Assembly (NCBI GenBank): GCA_023512105.1
Contig: JAIMAE010000008.1
Location: 1-41,382, forward strand
DNA: 41,382 bases
Reading direction: 5' to 3'
Origin: Bacillota bacterium
GTDB lineage: Bacteria; Bacillota; Sulfobacillia; Sulfobacillales; Sulfobacillaceae
Shown here: positions 40,504-41,382 of the stretch, one piece after another
How the letters are laid out: each line of letters begins with the position of its first letter
Numbering within the stretch: the stretch's first letter is position 1
Notes under the pieces: generated by a model
The model's database searches: none
What the model was told of the DNA's origin: nothing
What the model saw: the letters and a program-made list of their open reading frames with translations, nothing else
Made by a program: the position numbers and the translations under genes

Positions 40504-41382
40504 GTGGATAACACCTTGTACCGCTATTCGCCGATGATTCGCCGACCGCGCATTGAGTGGCCGCACGGGGCGCGGCTTGCGGTCTGGATCGGACTGAATG
40601 TCGAACATTACCAGCTCGACAAACCTTCCACCAGCATTCATGGAGCCACCGCCACCCTGGTACCGGACCCCTTAAATTACGGATGGCGGGACTATGGACC
40701 GCGGGTCGGGATCTGGCGCCAGATGGAGATCTTTGACAAGTTCGGAATTCGGGCCAGCGTACTGCTCAACGCCGACGTCTGCCACCACTACCCGGAGATC
40801 ATCGAAGAAGGCAATCGGCGTCATTGGGTGTGGTTGGCGCACGGCAAAAACAATTCCATCCTCGAGGCCAACCTGTCGGAGGTAGAGGAGCGGGCGTATT
40901 TAACCGAGGTGGTGGCGACCATTCGCGAGGCCACCGGCACCGCACCGCGCGGATGGTTGGGCCCGGCGTTGAGCGAGACCTTCGCCACTCCGAAAATCTT
41001 GGGCGAGCTCGGCATCACCTATCTCTGCGACTGGTGTGCGGATGACCAGCCGTTTCCGCTCAACACCCCCCATCGGATGATCTCGGTGCCTTACTCGATC
41101 GAGGTCAACGACATCCCTCTGTTTGTAGGGAAAAGCTACTCCGGGGAGGAGTTCTACCAGCTTTTGGTGGACCAGTTCGAGGTGCTGTACGCCGAAGGAG
41201 CCCGGTCGGGACGGGTGATGGCGATTGCCCTGCACCCGTTTGTCACCGGGGTGCCGTTCCGGGCCAAGTACCTGGAGAAGGCTTTGGCCTATATGGCCGA
41301 GCGCCCATACGTGTGGTGGGCCACCAGCGACGAGATCGCCGACTGGTACTTTGCGCACTACTACGACGAAGCCGTGCGGAGC
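40504..41382 (+). CDS. Polysaccharide deacetylase-fold protein, PuuE/cyclic-imide-hydrolase-like, copy 2 (cut at window end)
   Basis: The frame runs open from GTG at 40504 through 293 codons to the end of the window, so almost the whole protein is present and the stop lies beyond. GAAGGAGGG is upstream of the start. It parallels the protein at 38827 along its whole length: ARLAVWIGLNVEHY, WRDYGPRVGIWR, LAHGKNNSI, GWLGPALSET, DWCADDQPF, PYSIEVNDI and ALHPFVTGVPFR. The divergence is large, so the duplication is old and the two enzymes may prefer different ring substrates. What follows downstream is unseen. Confidence 0.8.
   Translation, partial: MDNTLYRYSPMIRRPRIEWPHGARLAVWIGLNVEHYQLDKPSTSIHGATATLVPDPLNYGWRDYGPRVGIWRQMEIFDKFGIRASVLLNADVCHHYPEIIEEGNRRHWVWLAHGKNNSILEANLSEVEERAYLTEVVATIREATGTAPRGWLGPALSETFATPKILGELGITYLCDWCADDQPFPLNTPHRMISVPYSIEVNDIPLFVGKSYSGEEFYQLLVDQFEVLYAEGARSGRVMAIALHPFVTGVPFRAKYLEKALAYMAERPYVWWATSDEIADWYFAHYYDEAVRS

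Overview
The window is GC-rich and carries strong AAGGAGG-type ribosome binding sites, many GTG/TTG starts, a yebC-ruvC-ruvA-ruvB core cluster, a SigI/RsgI sigma/anti-sigma pair and a caa3-type CtaG. Together these suggest a GC-rich aerobic Firmicute (Sulfobacillus/Thermaerobacter/Alicyclobacillales-like). The exact lineage is inference and cannot be fixed from this sequence alone.

Layout. (1) 1-4.5 kb: end of yebC, ruvCAB, sigI-rsgI and yajC, closed by a clear intrinsic terminator. (2) 4.6-9.2 kb: glutamate dehydrogenase, an acyl-CoA carboxyltransferase with a small accessory protein and a biotin carrier, then a PIG-L-type deacetylase. (3) 9.2-22.2 kb: an aromatic-catabolism island, less GC-biased at least in its first half. 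It holds a LigJ-like amidohydrolase, a LigX/PobA-like Rieske oxygenase, an MFS transporter, a divergent LysR regulator, three RraA-family proteins (4-carboxy-4-hydroxy-2-oxoadipate aldolase superfamily), a LigB-family extradiol dioxygenase, an FAD aromatic hydroxylase and a two-subunit ring-hydroxylating dioxygenase. Read together they outline a gallate/protocatechuate-4,5-cleavage type route: uptake, demethylation or hydroxylation, ring cleavage, hydration, then aldol cleavage to pyruvate and an oxoacid. (4) 22.4-23.2 kb: ctaG on the minus strand. (5) 23.7-29.1 kb: an NMT1/SsuA-like ABC importer with two different permeases, followed by a CocE-like protein with an apparently degraded catalytic triad. 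(6) 29.4-33.1 kb, minus strand: a coiled-coil protein built of 13 fourteen-residue repeats, a previously hidden small membrane protein, about 1.2 kb without recognisable genes, and a second LigB-family dioxygenase. (7) 33.4-34.2 kb: two overlapping small genes of unknown function. (8) 34.5 kb to the end, plus strand: dienelactone-hydrolase-like protein, Cys-less isochorismatase-like protein, SDR, MFS transporter, and then a two-gene cassette (isochorismatase-fold amidase plus PuuE-like polysaccharide-deacetylase-fold protein) present twice in a row.

Two observations stand out. First, a 67-bp element is repeated without gaps (about 55 of 67 bases by eye) upstream of the amidohydrolase operon (9275-9341) and upstream of the third RraA gene (16633-16699). 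A looser third copy lies between the LysR gene and the first RraA gene (about 14977-15020). All three face the same way and look like the binding sites of one regulator, most simply the local LysR protein, defining an undescribed aromatic regulon. Second, the doubled amidase/PuuE-like cassette with its own transporter and SDR looks like a pathway for a cyclic amide, imide or ureide: the PuuE-like enzyme would open the ring and the isochorismatase-fold enzyme would hydrolyse the resulting linear amide. The substrates of both pathways are inferred, not shown.
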